Source: Limnephilus marmoratus
Taxonomy: Eukaryota; Arthropoda; Insecta; Trichoptera; Limnephilidae
NCBI GenBank assembly: GCA_917880885.1
Contig: OU862923.1
Location: forward strand, 24,877,770 to 24,941,769
Length of the DNA stretch: 64,000 bases
Direction: 5' to 3'
The position numbers and the translations under genes are program-made. Below, in pieces: positions 1-10,908 of this stretch. The notes below the pieces were generated by a model that saw nothing but the letters and a program-made list of their open reading frames with translations, searched no databases and was not told the DNA's origin. Numbering within the stretch: position 1 is the stretch's first letter; the number at the start of each line of letters is the position of its first letter.

Positions 1-319
1 AGTCACCCCATATTACGTACTGTATTTAGAATAGTTGTAAAAAATAAATTACCAGTAAAAAGACAATGGAATTTTATTACCGGTTCGTGGTTTTTTAGGT
101 TTCATCCTACAATGGTAATTGGATAATCAATTCAAAGCATCAAGAAGATAGTTCGTAGGCACAATATTAGTAATTGACCTCAAAGTTCAACACCAATGAT
201 TACTTGTATTCTACTATAGCTTTCACGAGCTTATTTTATAGTATACTGTCGTTGACGTTGTCACTGACGCAAAAATTTACGTTGAGCAAAGTAGGTACTG
301 GTCTGATAGCTAGGCCCGC
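1..319. other. Unassigned AT-rich flank
   Basis: I see no gene, tRNA or recognisable repeat in this stretch. It only leads into the SINE that follows. Confidence 0.5.
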
Positions 320-321
320 AT

Positions 322-743
322 TTGACGACCTCCGTAGTCCAGTGGCTAAGACTCTTGACTCACATTCCGGAGGTCGCGGGTTCGAACCCGGCATGCGCAA
401 ATAAATTTTATTTGATTAATTTGTGTTATTTCACAATTAATTCATTTAAAATAATATATAGTATATTTGCGGCGTGTTCCAGAGTGGAAGATACTATTAG
501 TATCGCCCTGGTGTAAGACCACCATTCAGAATTGAAACGTTGCTTGAAAATGGCTTTAGCCGTGTTTAGTGACCAGATCTGAATAGCCAGGTACTTCCCA
601 ACCTTCCTCTTCCCCACCTCCTTCCCCTCCCCACTACCTTCAGCCTCACAACATACCCCAATTGGGGATGCCATAGTCTCACTGGCTCCAGACGGGAGCA
701 GTTGAGATTCTTGTGCGGTATTCACTGTAAAAAAAAAAAAAAA
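322..743 (+). mobile_element. tRNA-derived SINE, family A, near full length
   Basis: The head has pol III-type internal promoter boxes: an A-box-like TGGCTAAGACTC near 343 and a perfect B box GGTTCGAACCC at 379-389. About 330 bp of body follows, ending in a run of A (729-743). The body contains the palindrome CCCCAATTGGGG near 657. The same body recurs at 47040-47465 (minus) and 61190-61525 (plus), with fragments near 29455, 30590, 31497, 46668 and 56322. The open frames crossing it on both strands are shadows. It does not encode protein and must rely on a LINE for movement. Confidence 0.8.
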
Positions 744-837
744 TTCCCGTTTAGCGAGTTTTGTCACTTTTTACTAAAGATAGATAGTGTATTTTTTCAT
801 TAAGCTTTACCATCGAAGTATTGAATTCCGTAATACT

Positions 838-1792
838 ATGTACCATCTGAACAATAAGGAACTTCAGTGAAAAATATTAAGACTTAAAAAAATATGTTCA
901 TATAGACATAGACCAATGAACGCTGATTCTGAATATATACGTTTTATTTAATAATATTAAACGTGGAGTTTTAAAAATATTATTAAAAATGCATTATTAA
1001 ACGTCTCGTTAAAACACACTGTAAGTTGGTGTTATTGAATATTTAGTGCTGACGTCACTCCTCACCAGTCATTTTATTGAAATGTAGGTATGACACAAGC
1101 CATCGGTATTAACAACATTTCATGTTATTCGTTATTTCATACTGTTTATAGAGATTTAGTTGTTGTGTTTATTGAAGCATTAGTGAGGCCTAAATAATTC
1201 AGTATCAAAAATAGAGTTATCTCTATTATTTAAGATATTGAAAAACTTTAAACTGTACGAAAAAATCGTATAATATGCTATATCATAATGCTACCTACTC
1301 CACGGCGAACTCTGCGAACTTCGAACTCCAAAATGGCCGTTATCGAACAGCTGATTGGTCGTTTCTCATTTGCCTACAATTGTGCAGATGATGCTTCGTT
1401 TTCGATTATATTGATTTTAAAAGCTAAAAGAATAATAATTTCAAACAATCTTTATACCACTCTCGCCTAATAATATTGAAAAATATAATTATATAATAAA
1501 TATAATAATATAATAAATAAAGAATTCCACCCAAATAATGTTTTAACTTATCGAATAGTATCATACTTTTTTCTATATAACTGTCATACAAAATATTGAT
1601 AATAAAAATAACTTATACGTATTGAGAGATGACGTCACACGATTCGCTACACATACGGTGGTTTTCAGGGGATCTTGAAAAATTAAAACTTTGACAATAA
1701 TTTTAACCATTAAAACTAACTCTAAAAAAATGCTGTTATTTAAGTCAGAAGGTTATTTTTCAGAAAAATAAAAATTGGACTGGAGTTCTCTA
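838..1792 (+). repeat. Left arm of large inverted repeat
   Basis: This segment is the reverse complement, with many indels and substitutions, of 7442-8157. Landmarks in the same order are a block around CAGCGTTCATTGGTC, the word TTGTTGTGTTTATTGAA, an AATCAGCTG/CAGCTGATT block, GATGACGTCA, and AATTGGACTGG near the inner end. The BEL/Pao element sits between the arms. It may be an old foldback transposon or two head-to-head copies of one repeat. I saw no clear terminal duplication. Confidence 0.65.
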
Positions 1793-1981
1793 TTCTGTGA
1801 GAATCTATGATAAATTTATAGAATAAAGTTGAAGTCGATTCAACTTCGTCTTTTTATCCCATAGAAAAACCTGTTCTCACTGATATAATTCACAAATTCT
1901 ATGAAATAGATCAGGCGTGATCCCGGCTTCAGTCTAAACAACTTTAGCACGCTCTAAACTAAAAAAATGACGTATTATAAG

Positions 1982-2466
1982 TGTTCATGCACGGGGCATG
2001 GGGATGAGGGTAACCTTGCGGATACCCTTGCTAAGACGCTTATGGATTTCGCTGAGTTATGCCCAACCACCAAACAAGAAAGGTATATCACAATTAAGTG
2101 GTACACACGGTTGGTCTTCTAGCTTGGTGACAGTCATAGATGTCCATAGCGCTCGATATTGTTCTATTTGATTGTTAGAACTTCGGTAAAGTTTGAGTCA
2201 CGAGTTCACACAAAATATACGAAAGAATACGGTAGGATTTATACTTTATGTGACGATATGATGAATAACACTTCGGCTCGGTGCGAAATGTCACTATACG
2301 ATCGGGGGTTAGCAACGGACTGACTTGTTGACGATAAAGCGCTTGTCACTTGTTGACCGTGTAGTTAGGCACCCTTATTGTGCGGAATTCCCAAGTCTGG
2401 GTTCCTGCCGATCTCGTATGACAATCGGAGCACAAAACGAAAGAAATCAATCGGCGTTATGAAACA
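1982..2466 (-). repeat. 3' LTR of the BEL/Pao element
   Basis: 485 bp, nearly identical to 5928-6412. TG...CA termini. The inner edge abuts the polypurine tract. Confidence 0.93.
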
Positions 2467-2478
2467 TTCCGCCCACCA
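2467..2478 (-). promoter_or_regulatory. Polypurine tract of the BEL/Pao element
   Basis: Read on the minus strand this is TGGTGGGCGGAA, directly next to the 3' LTR, where plus-strand DNA synthesis is primed. Confidence 0.7.
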
Positions 2479-2984
2479 AAATACAGCAAATTGTATTTTA
2501 AAGAAAAGTTGAACGTTAAGCGAAACGCAGAATGCCATGAAACGTGAAACGTAACGTAGATGAAAAGAAGACGAAGCAAAAGAAGTAGTTTTAAACGATA
2601 ACTAGATGTAGATAAACTAGACGAAAAGAAACTAAATGATACGATTAACATAGACGTAAAAGAATAAAACGAACCGCGAAACGATGATAATTAGTCACAT
2701 TGCCTAGGCAATGGACACGATTAGGTGAATGGTCTTGTAAGAGAAGATCCATTCAAAGTACGAAGCGTAACGATAGCACAAGATTTTTAATAATGATTCT
2801 AATCACCTGCTCCGTAGAGAGTGATGTCCAATGTTTGGTTAAAGATAGAATACGAATTTCGAAATGATTAAGTAGAAAATCCGAACGACGAGAGGCTTTG
2901 GTATGAAAGTTGTGTACGAATAGATAACAGTAAGCAGTAAGACGTTGGAGTTTCCGAATACGATATAATTTGTTTAATAAAAGT

Positions 2985-5675
2985 CTAGCAGAATATATCT
3001 TGTTGGACTAATGACGATTGAACTCGTTCTTCAGAGTGGAGTTCAGTTTTGTTAACATGGCCATCTAAGATGGGCCAAGAGTCGTTTGGCTGGACACACC
3101 CGGAGGGCTCCGCCCACCATAACCCGTTACGGATAAGAACGGCCTGAGATTGGCCACGTGAAGCGATATCCGATGGATTATCAATCGATGATGCTTGACG
3201 CCGATGATTAGAAGCGATAACTGTCAAAAGCGATAATTGGTCGGTGTAACGATTCTCGTGACAAATGTCATCGGGTGGAGTGTCTGGTGGCCTCCACTTC
3301 CATCCCAATACCCTGAGACTAAGAGAATGATCAACATTCTTGAAGATTACGTCAGTGAGGTAGTAGCCCGGCGGTGGAAAGGCGCAAAGTATCAGTTTGC
3401 TACAATCCCACTTCTGCAGTTCAAGTTGACCTCGTTTGGTATGTTCGATGACTTCGGATTGCGTTAGTTGAACTTGTTCCAGACTGGAATAGCCGATGAC
3501 GATTGAATCGATATTTGAATCCGAAGTGATCACGTAGCGTGTGTGTGATAATCCGTAACCTCTCTTTTCTGTCAACGATCTGACAATACGATAGGATAGA
3601 ATAAAAGCAGAGATATCAGATGTCACAGGGTGTAATGGGTAATCCGGGGTAGATTCCGATAATTGATGACGCCAAAATGTTCTTTGGAACGCGCGATTTG
3701 GCTCTTGAAGAAATATTTGGCGATACATTTGCCGTGCCTCAGCAATGAACACCACAGATGGTGAACGAAAGTTTTGCAAAAGTTCAGCAATGTTCGTTTG
3801 GAGCTTGGGAACGATAAGGAAGGCATCATTTGACGATGATTCATTCACCTCCGTCACCGAGGCATCGAAGACCATTCGCAACATAGTGGAAACGGTGCCC
3901 GGACGAAGAATGCAATGACGAAGTATGTGATGCATTTCCTTGAGTAAATCTTTTCCAGGAATACGTGTCATGTGACCACTGTGCAAGTAGTCAGTCATGA
4001 AAGCGAAGTACGGTTCACGTAAACTGAGCTTTAATGTCTGTTTACGTTCGAGTAAAAGGATGATGCGCGAAAAGACTTCGCGCGAACCTGGGGAAGCGAT
4101 ATCCTTATCCTTTTCAACAAAAGGTAAGGCTACGATGAATTGTCCCGAAGGGTCACGTGAGTGATTAGTGTGATGGACCTGCTCATCACGTTGTTCTTCA
4201 GGGGTGAGATGTGAAGACTGAGGGAATGTGTCCAACTCCCTCAGTTTCTTGACCTTTTCAGGATGACGGTACTGGTTGGTTTCGATAAATTGACTAGAAA
4301 AGTCAAGTGAGCGATAAATGCGATATATTTGTTGACGACGTTGTTTGGTGGGCTGTGAAGACTTAGGAAATGTATCCAACTCCCTCAGTCTCTTGACTTC
4401 TTCAGGAAGACGGTACTGGTTGGTTTCGATGAAGGAGTTTGTTTGACGATCGGTAGCAAAACCAACCGAATCCAGAGGAAGCCAACCGAATGGTGAATTG
4501 ATAGCTGACGGCTGGTGAAGATCACCCGTTAATTGGGGTCTCGGTAGAGATGGCAAGATCTCAACATCTCGAAGTAGGTCAGTCGCTCTTGTGTCAGTTG
4601 TCAGTTTGTGACAGTTAGAGTCGGCATAAAGTATGTCTTGGAACAGAAGACAAGATAACTGGTCGAATTGAATCGTTGGCGATGGAAGTAACTTCGTGTT
4701 AAAGATAGTTTGTCCCTTAACATCGACATCGAAATTAGTGACGCCTGACGCGGTTGTAGAAGATTGGCCTAAGCCACGGATTTTCTGAGAGCTGACTGGA
4801 CGCTCGGCAGTGCGATTGGATATGAAGTGTGCTTGACTGTCTGAATCGGTCAATGCACGAAACGTTTGAATACTGCCGGAGGGATCACGATTGCTAATAT
4901 GAGCAGTAGGCAAACGTACGATGGAGCTGTCACCGAAGTTAGCGAGAAAAAGAACTGGAGGATCTGAAATAGAAGCTCCTTGAATGGCAAACGTGGTGGG
5001 TCGTTGATACTCCTCTTCAGCAGAAATGTTGTCTTCCCTATGAAGAAGAGTGTGGTGCTTACGATGACATTTCTGACAATCAAACACAGATTTGCAATTC
5101 GTGAAAGAATGAGAAGGCGCGAGACAATTCAGGCACCAACGGTGTGCCTTGGCGAATTGAGCACGTTCCTGAACCGATTTGAGTGCAAATGATTTGCACT
5201 TAGCGATATGGTGAATTCCCTTGCAAAACGCGCACTTTGAAGTGAACGCAGTCAAGGATCCTTTGATTTCAGGTTTTGCCTTCATCGTGTCACAAGTAAG
5301 CGATGACGTTTGTTTTATGACAGCTTGATCATGAAATGTTGAAAAGTTTTGGCTTGGTACGATAATGTTCACGGGCTCCGATTCGAAAGATTGATTCGTT
5401 AATTCCTTGTGAATTACGACGATTTTGAAATAAACATTATCAAAAGCGACGCGAACTTGATTTTCAATATCCTTGTTTGCCTCATCTAAAGCTAAGATGT
5501 CAGCGTGAACGGTTTCAAAATCATTAACAATTTTTTGCAACTTCGTATAATACGCTAAAAATAATGGGTAATTGGTTGCATCTTGCAAAACGCTTTGACC
5601 GACTTCATACACTTTATTTATCCTGCTAATTGCTACGTTCCGTATACGACGCATGCCTTGTAAAGTTCTAGCCAT
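2985..5675 (-). CDS. BEL/Pao gag-protease-RT-like polyprotein, 896 codons, catalytic residues altered
   Basis: A single open frame. Residues 1-125 are a BEL/Pao gag N-terminus. Residues 148-212 carry the zinc-knuckle cluster (C148, C151, C160; C181, C184, H189, C194; then C200, C203). Residues 277-284 are the protease site, written DSDSQAHF where the family has DSGSQAHF. RT sequence runs from about 500 to 790, with HHILRHCILRPGTVST at 582-597 and FIAEARQMYRQI at 643-654, where the family has TADIRQMYRQI. At the family's YVDD position the frame reads SNIDSIVIG (720-728), so the aspartate pair is broken. After RVLGWKW (788-794) the frame jumps to late RNase H-like NPSDIASRG (833-841) and WW (853-854). 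Integrase is absent. Residues 415-443 are repeated at 463-491. Family members usually encode about 1,700 residues. Catalysis looks lost, yet the frame stays open. Confidence 0.85.
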   Translation of the reverse strand: MARTLQGMRRIRNVAISRINKVYEVGQSVLQDATNYPLFLAYYTKLQKIVNDFETVHADILALDEANKDIENQVRVAFDNVYFKIVVIHKELTNQSFESEPVNIIVPSQNFSTFHDQAVIKQTSSLTCDTMKAKPEIKGSLTAFTSKCAFCKGIHHIAKCKSFALKSVQERAQFAKAHRWCLNCLAPSHSFTNCKSVFDCQKCHRKHHTLLHREDNISAEEEYQRPTTFAIQGASISDPPVLFLANFGDSSIVRLPTAHISNRDPSGSIQTFRALTDSDSQAHFISNRTAERPVSSQKIRGLGQSSTTASGVTNFDVDVKGQTIFNTKLLPSPTIQFDQLSCLLFQDILYADSNCHKLTTDTRATDLLRDVEILPSLPRPQLTGDLHQPSAINSPFGWLPLDSVGFATDRQTNSFIETNQYRLPEEVKRLRELDTFPKSSQPTKQRRQQIYRIYRSLDFSSQFIETNQYRHPEKVKKLRELDTFPQSSHLTPEEQRDEQVHHTNHSRDPSGQFIVALPFVEKDKDIASPGSREVFSRIILLLERKQTLKLSLREPYFAFMTDYLHSGHMTRIPGKDLLKEMHHILRHCILRPGTVSTMLRMVFDASVTEVNESSSNDAFLIVPKLQTNIAELLQNFRSPSVVFIAEARQMYRQIFLQEPNRAFQRTFWRHQLSESTPDYPLHPVTSDISAFILSYRIVRSLTEKRGYGLSHTRYVITSDSNIDSIVIGYSSLEQVQLTQSEVIEHTKRGQLELQKWDCSKLILCAFPPPGYYLTDVIFKNVDHSLSLRVLGWKWRPPDTPPDDICHENRYTDQLSLLTVIASNHRRQASSIDNPSDIASRGQSQAVLIRNGLWWAEPSGCVQPNDSWPILDGHVNKTELHSEERVQSSLVQQDIFC

Positions 5676-5906
5676 TTTTTAAATAAACAAATGTACTAAC
5701 GAAATAATCAAGAAAACGTTATGAATTAAAAAGTAGAATTCGATATAATTTAAATGCCCGGTAGGTCGTTAATTAATTAATAACTACGTAAACTAATTCT
5801 ACGATTCACTGTTTGAATTCGTTCTTCGAAATGACATTTCAATTTTCGTAACACTTCATAGCATTCTTTCGTTTTGCCAAAGAAATAATTTATTATATCT
5901 AAAGGT

Positions 5907-5924
5907 TCGCTGGTCTCGGCACCA
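5907..5924 (-). promoter_or_regulatory. Primer-binding site of the BEL/Pao element
   Basis: Three bases inside the 5' LTR the minus strand reads TGGTGCCGAGACCAGCG. It begins with the TGG expected opposite a tRNA 3' CCA. I do not name the tRNA. Confidence 0.65.
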
Positions 5925-5927
5925 AAA

Positions 5928-6412
5928 TGATCATGCACGGGGCATGGGGATGAGGGTAACCTTGCGGATACTCTTGTTAAGACGCTTATGGATTTCGCTG
6001 AGTTATGCCCAACCACCAAACAAGAAAGGTATATCACAATTAAGTGGTACACACGGTTGGTCTTCTAGCTTGGTGACAGTCATAGATGTCCATAGCGCTC
6101 GATATTGTTCTATTTGATTGTTAGAACTTCGGTAAAGTTTGAGTCACGAGTTCACACAAAATATACGAAAGAATACGGTAGGATTTATACTTTATGTGAC
6201 GATATGATGAATAACACTTCGGCTCGGTGCGAAATGTCACTATACGATCGGGGGTTAGCAACGGACTGACTTGTTGACGATAAAGCGCTTGTCACTTGTT
6301 GACCGTGTAGTTAGGCACCCTTATTGTGCGGAATTCCCAAGTCTGGGTTCCTGCCGATCTCGTATGACAATCGGAGCACAAAACGAAAGAAATCCATCGG
6401 CGTTATGAAACA
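5928..6412 (-). repeat. 5' LTR of the BEL/Pao element
   Basis: 485 bp, about 99 percent identical to 1982-2466. It should carry promoter and polyadenylation signals for minus-strand transcription. Confidence 0.93.
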
Positions 6413-6417
6413 ATAAG

Positions 6418-7441
6418 AGTTTTTTTTAAATTTCTCAATCCACCCCTTGCTCTCACACACACATGTAAAACAATTAAAATAGAGAACAAACAATGGCACA
6501 ATTCCCGGCGCATTGTTAACGACTCAAAATATTAACACGGCACAATGTGCCAGGCCCGCCGAGCCTCGTGCCTAGCTCCTAGTGCCTTCTGCAGCAGTAC
6601 CTACGGGTCATTATAATCTAGGTACTACAATGGAGGAATAAAGTGACCCCTGAGATGGAAAAAAATATTAGAATGTGTTGTGTTGGTCGCTGGGAGGGTG
6701 TTTTATGAATAAAGGTTTAAGGGCATTCAATATAAAGGTGCTGGCATTATGGTTTTCTCTGACCCATTTTATTGTATAATTTAAGGGATTTTATTTTTAA
6801 ATGGGCGCCATCTTTTATAATTTATTCGTTTCCTGGAAACGATTGTTGGTCTTCAGTACCTTTAACCTTCGTATACTCTCGCCTAACGGCATTACACGTA
6901 TACTCGCGCACCGTGTATTTGACCGAGATTTCATCTCGTCTGTATTATTTTAATTGTATACTTTTTAAACACTATTTGTATTTATATAGAAGGGGGTGTA
7001 ATTGAATTAAAAAAAGAAAAATATTAAAACTTTTACTTGGTAGAAACAGATTTTTAACTCAGCTTCTTAAAAATAATATAATTTTTTGTACCCTAACTTT
7101 AATAACAAAATAAACTTTTTGATGTGTTAATTAAAAAAAATCCCTTGCAATCTAATAAAGTAAAGTGTCAAGAATAATAAAATATTATAAAAATAAGAAT
7201 TAACCATTATAAGGATTTTTGGGTAGTAATTGTGACTAAAGTAAAAGACCGATAACAGTCCACTCCACTCAGTACCAATGCGCGCGCCCCACTAAACAAT
7301 GCCTAACAATAAATTAGAAAGCTACTAAGTATAGGAAAGTTAACTAGGCGTATTATAAGTTGTTTGAAGATTTTTTACTTATTGTTTGTCAATACCCTCA
7401 TGGCCGGAACTCAATATCTTGCTAATTACATCACATACATT
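6418..7441. other. Spacer between BEL element and right inverted arm
   Basis: No gene or known repeat recognised. It includes a short GC-rich patch near 6545-6600 and long A/T runs. It was probably the loop of the inverted-repeat structure before the BEL insertion. Confidence 0.4.
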
Positions 7442-8157
7442 AGAGAACCCAGTCCAATTTCTGTATTTTTTTTAATGAATAATGACCTTCTAACTTAAAT
7501 AACTGCATTTTTATTTTTATTTTTATAGTTAGTTTTAAAAGTTAAAATAATTGTCAAAGTTTTAATTTTTCAAGATCCCTTGAAAACCACTGTATGCATG
7601 GTAAATCGTGTGACGTCATCACTCCTGAAAAGTTACTATAGGATCGGGCAATCAGCTGATCAACTGCCGCCATTTTGAATTTCGTTGTTTGAAGTATTCT
7701 CCCTAGAAGTAGCAATACTATTTTTTTGTGCAGTAGTTTTTGAATATTTTCAATAATAGAGATAAACTAATAAGAGATACCTTTATTTTTGAAACATTAT
7801 TTGGGCCTAAATAATGTTTCAATAAACACAACAACTAAATCTCTATAAACAGTAAGTAAATAAACGAATAAATTAATACGATGGCTTGTGTCATACCTAC
7901 ATTCCTATACAATGACTTTACGGTGACGTCACGACACGGGGACAGTGAGGTCACCACTAAACATTTCAATAATGCCAACTTGACGGCGTGTTTTTACGAC
8001 CCGATTAAAAATTGTCTTTAAATAATATTTTAAAAATTCTGCGTTTAATATTATTAAATAAAACTCATATATATATTCAGAATCAGCGTTTATTGGTCCA
8101 TATGAACATATTTTTTAAAGCCATAATATTTTTCACTGGAGTTTCTTATTAAAGGTT
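7442..8157 (-). repeat. Right arm of large inverted repeat
   Basis: Diverged reverse complement of 838-1792, with the same ordered landmarks. It is shorter than the left arm, so one or both arms have indels. Confidence 0.65.
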
Positions 8158-8159
8158 TG

Positions 8160-9404
8160 TCCAAATCAACAAAATTTATAATTAGACATAATATTTTTGA
8201 CCTCTAACTTTCTATTCTGGATGATGGTTCCGAATATATGGAACGAGACGAAGAACGCTTATCACATTACAGGGTAATATACCGGCTTCCCTTTTTGGGA
8301 ACCTCGTTCGGTTGTGATGAGGTTTTGTGAAAGTAAACATTTCATATATTAGAATTAACATAATTGTTAGAATGTTAGAATTAACGGCGATTAACAGGTT
8401 CTAAATGCAAGCCTTTCATAAATATCAAATGTGTGCAAGTAATTTTATATTCAAAGCGTTACTGTTACTGCTTGGGAAAACGACCTTTAAATATTATTAA
8501 TACGTAGTTCGTGTAATACGAGATGCGAAATTTTATGTAAACTGATGTATTATTATTTTTACATAAATTTTCAGAAAATACATGCGTAAATTTGTGTCGC
8601 TGACCTCCAGGACAGCAGTAATCCTTATTTTTCTAGAAAATGAGTGTTTTGAATCATTGATAGAATACTTATAACGTTTATTTTCATGGCTACATTCTCT
8701 CATATGGGAATTTTACCCTCTTCAGTTGGTTAATCTTCGACTGACCCTTATAGAAAAGTCCCTCTCCGAGAACAAAGAAACCTTAACAAGGATTTCTAAG
8801 CATGGCATTGTCATAAGGAGGCTTACAGGCCTGTAAAAGAATTGGCTTCAGTGGTCAGTATTAGGACAAGATTTAACTTTTATGTATTCAGATAAAATAA
8901 GCACATAATTCTACTTCAGCTTTTCCCATTAAACTTTATCTACTACGCCACGAAGGTTTGACTGATATCCAAAGGGCTTTAATGTCGCTCTTTCAAAGAA
9001 AGTAATTATATACGTTTATGTGCCCACAATAAAAATTTTAGTACCTATGTATTCATCAGATTCTACTACCGGATTCTACTACCCGGATTCTACTCAAATA
9101 AACCGGATGGATTTCACTCGGATCTCGTTTTAATTTTCGGCTACATGAGTTTTATTAGAAAATCTTTCAGATGTTCACGTATGTAAATCAAAAAATACAA
9201 AAATACTTATTTCGAATCATTCTAATTTAAATACAAAGCACAACAATGAGCTCGCTGTGTAGAAAGAAAACCTTTCTTTTTATTGATTTATTGCCTTTAC
9301 TTACGTAATATACGGATGTTAAGGGACGTACTTGACTTGCTACTAGTTTGTCTCCGGTGAAATTTGTGTTTTTTTTCAACGAAAACATAAAATAAGAGGA
9401 ATTG
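8160..9404. other. Unassigned AT-rich DNA with one short repeat
   Basis: No gene recognised. At 9058-9125 the word GGATTCTACT recurs in slightly varied form three times. Confidence 0.4.
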
Positions 9405-9925
9405 GACAGTTCATCACCATCATCACTATTGGCTCTACAACCCCTGGTGGATCTTGGCCTCCTCAAGAGTCTTCCTCCACTCATCTCGGTTTTGTGCCAG
9501 CTCTCTCCAGTTTGGAAGCTCCAAGATAGATATGTCTTTGAGGACGTTGTCGCTCCATCTTATTCTTGGCCTTCCCAGGCTCCTTCGCCCTATTGGTCTT
9601 GAGTTCAGCAGGGACTTTGGTGCTTGAAGCTCGGTCATTCTCTCCACATGACCCAGCCACCGAAGTCTTCCCAATGTTATAAATTTTGCGACGTTTAGCT
9701 CTTTAAACAAAGTGTAGAGCTCATTGTTATAACGTCTGCGCCAAAATCCATTTTCTAGAACCGGTCCGAAGATGCGCCTCAAAATTTTTCTTTCAAAAAC
9801 GTCCAGTGCTCGCTCATTCCTCTTAGTTAGTACCCAAGTCTCAGCTGCGTACGTAAGTACTGGCCTGATAAGTGTTTTGTTGAATTTGACAGTTAAGGGC
9901 GGATTAAGGCACCGCATCCACGCTC
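9405..9925 (-). mobile_element. RTE-type LINE, 3' end only
   Basis: On the minus strand this contains a 160-codon open frame (9435-9917) followed by a GATGATGGTGATGA-like tail at 9408-9428, typical of RTE-type elements that end in simple repeats. The protein has the order RPVLTYAAETWVLTKRNE, ERKILRRIFGP, RLRWLGHVERM and GRPRIRWSDNV. This is the familiar C-terminal part of LINE reverse transcriptases. The RT catalytic domain and endonuclease are missing (5' truncation). A copy of just the last 120 bp occurs at 42300-42415. Confidence 0.8.
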
Positions 9926-9927
9926 AA

Positions 9928-10165
9928 AAAGAAGAAGATGGAGAGATATGTAACTACGAATGTTAGAGGAGCAAGCTAATATTTAAAGCGATAAAATCTA
10001 TGCGAAAATTGTGAAAATGTTTAATGAAACACGACTCGTTTAAAATAGAGCAAAAATCTCGTGAAAGGCGTCTTAAGTATCATTTAAAGAAAAATTGTGA
10101 ATCTTTTCATTATAACTTAAAATAACTGAAACAAACCTGTTAATAATAATTTTCGGCGCATACTT
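9928..10165 (-). repeat. Dispersed repeat, copy 1
   Basis: Matches 27488-27742 in inverted orientation. Landmarks are AAAGAAGAAGATGGAGAGATA, AAACACGACTCGTTTAAAAT and CAAAAATCTCG. Family unknown; the strand is arbitrary. Confidence 0.6.
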
Positions 10166-10904
10166 TGCGATTTTTTTCTATCGAGGGAATTTCATATAAT
10201 TTGCGCTTCGGCGTGGAACGTGTCTAGATATTATCTTCAAAAATAACATATTTTTAAGAGCTTAAAAACTTCAAATTTAATGTTTAAGGGAGATATGTAA
10301 GAAATCGGTAGAAATTCGGGTGGCAGCGGCTTGGAGTTGGTCGGTAACTCAGCTGAGTCACTAGTGATGGCATTTGAAAAATAAAATTGAATTAAATAGA
10401 CATCTAAAAAATCACCGAAGACCTAAATTTCATTTAATTTTTTTACTTAAAATAATGTCAGGAATCTCTGATTAAAGTAAGTCAACCACGTCCGTTTAAA
10501 CATTTCGACATTATTGTATTTTTAAACCTTCAAAAATAATAAATTCAAATGCAAAAATTTTTCATTCTGTTATCATTTCACATGACTAACATTTGCATTT
10601 CAATAAATTAATTTTTTAATAAACTAACTCATAAGTTGATTCTTATGTGTCATTAATTACGTAAAAAAGTCTTTCACTGTAAGAGAGATGTGTTTAGAAA
10701 TATTTACAGTGTTTAACATTGAATGTGATGAGTAAAATGGCAACTTCTGCTTATAAACTGCTTTAGGACATCGTTAAATTTTACTTGCAGAATTGAATGT
10801 TTTTGAACAGAATTTATGTTGTAATGATCAATACACCATTATATTCGTATGATTGAATGTAAGTAATTTCTTTTCAAATTAATAAATAACGTTGTATTAA
10901 CCAC
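10166..10904. other. Unassigned AT-rich DNA
   Basis: No gene or recognisable repeat. Short open frames here are too brief and too A/T-driven to support. Confidence 0.4.
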
Positions 10905-10908
10905 TTAA

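Larger units (their letters stand above)
1982..6412 (-). mobile_element. BEL/Pao LTR retrotransposon, internally deleted, recent insertion
   Basis: Two 485-bp direct repeats (1982-2466 and 5928-6412) bound a 3.46-kb interior. Each LTR begins TG and ends CA. The element is flanked by a perfect 5-bp duplication, ATAAG at 1977-1981 and 6413-6417. I count about four differences between the LTRs (near their left ends, in ATACCCTTGCTAAG versus ATACTCTTGTTAAG, and in AAATCAATCGG versus AAATCCATCGG), which suggests a young insertion. Transcription would run on the minus strand, so the right LTR is the 5' LTR. The interior is short for BEL/Pao (usually 5-8 kb): it has gag, protease and RT-like sequence in one frame, but the RNase H region is largely missing and no integrase is visible. 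It is therefore non-autonomous. Confidence 0.93.

Noticed and set aside
426..767. 113-codon minus-strand frame
   Set aside because: It is the antisense of SINE family A; the same kind of frame appears in the copy at 47040-47465.
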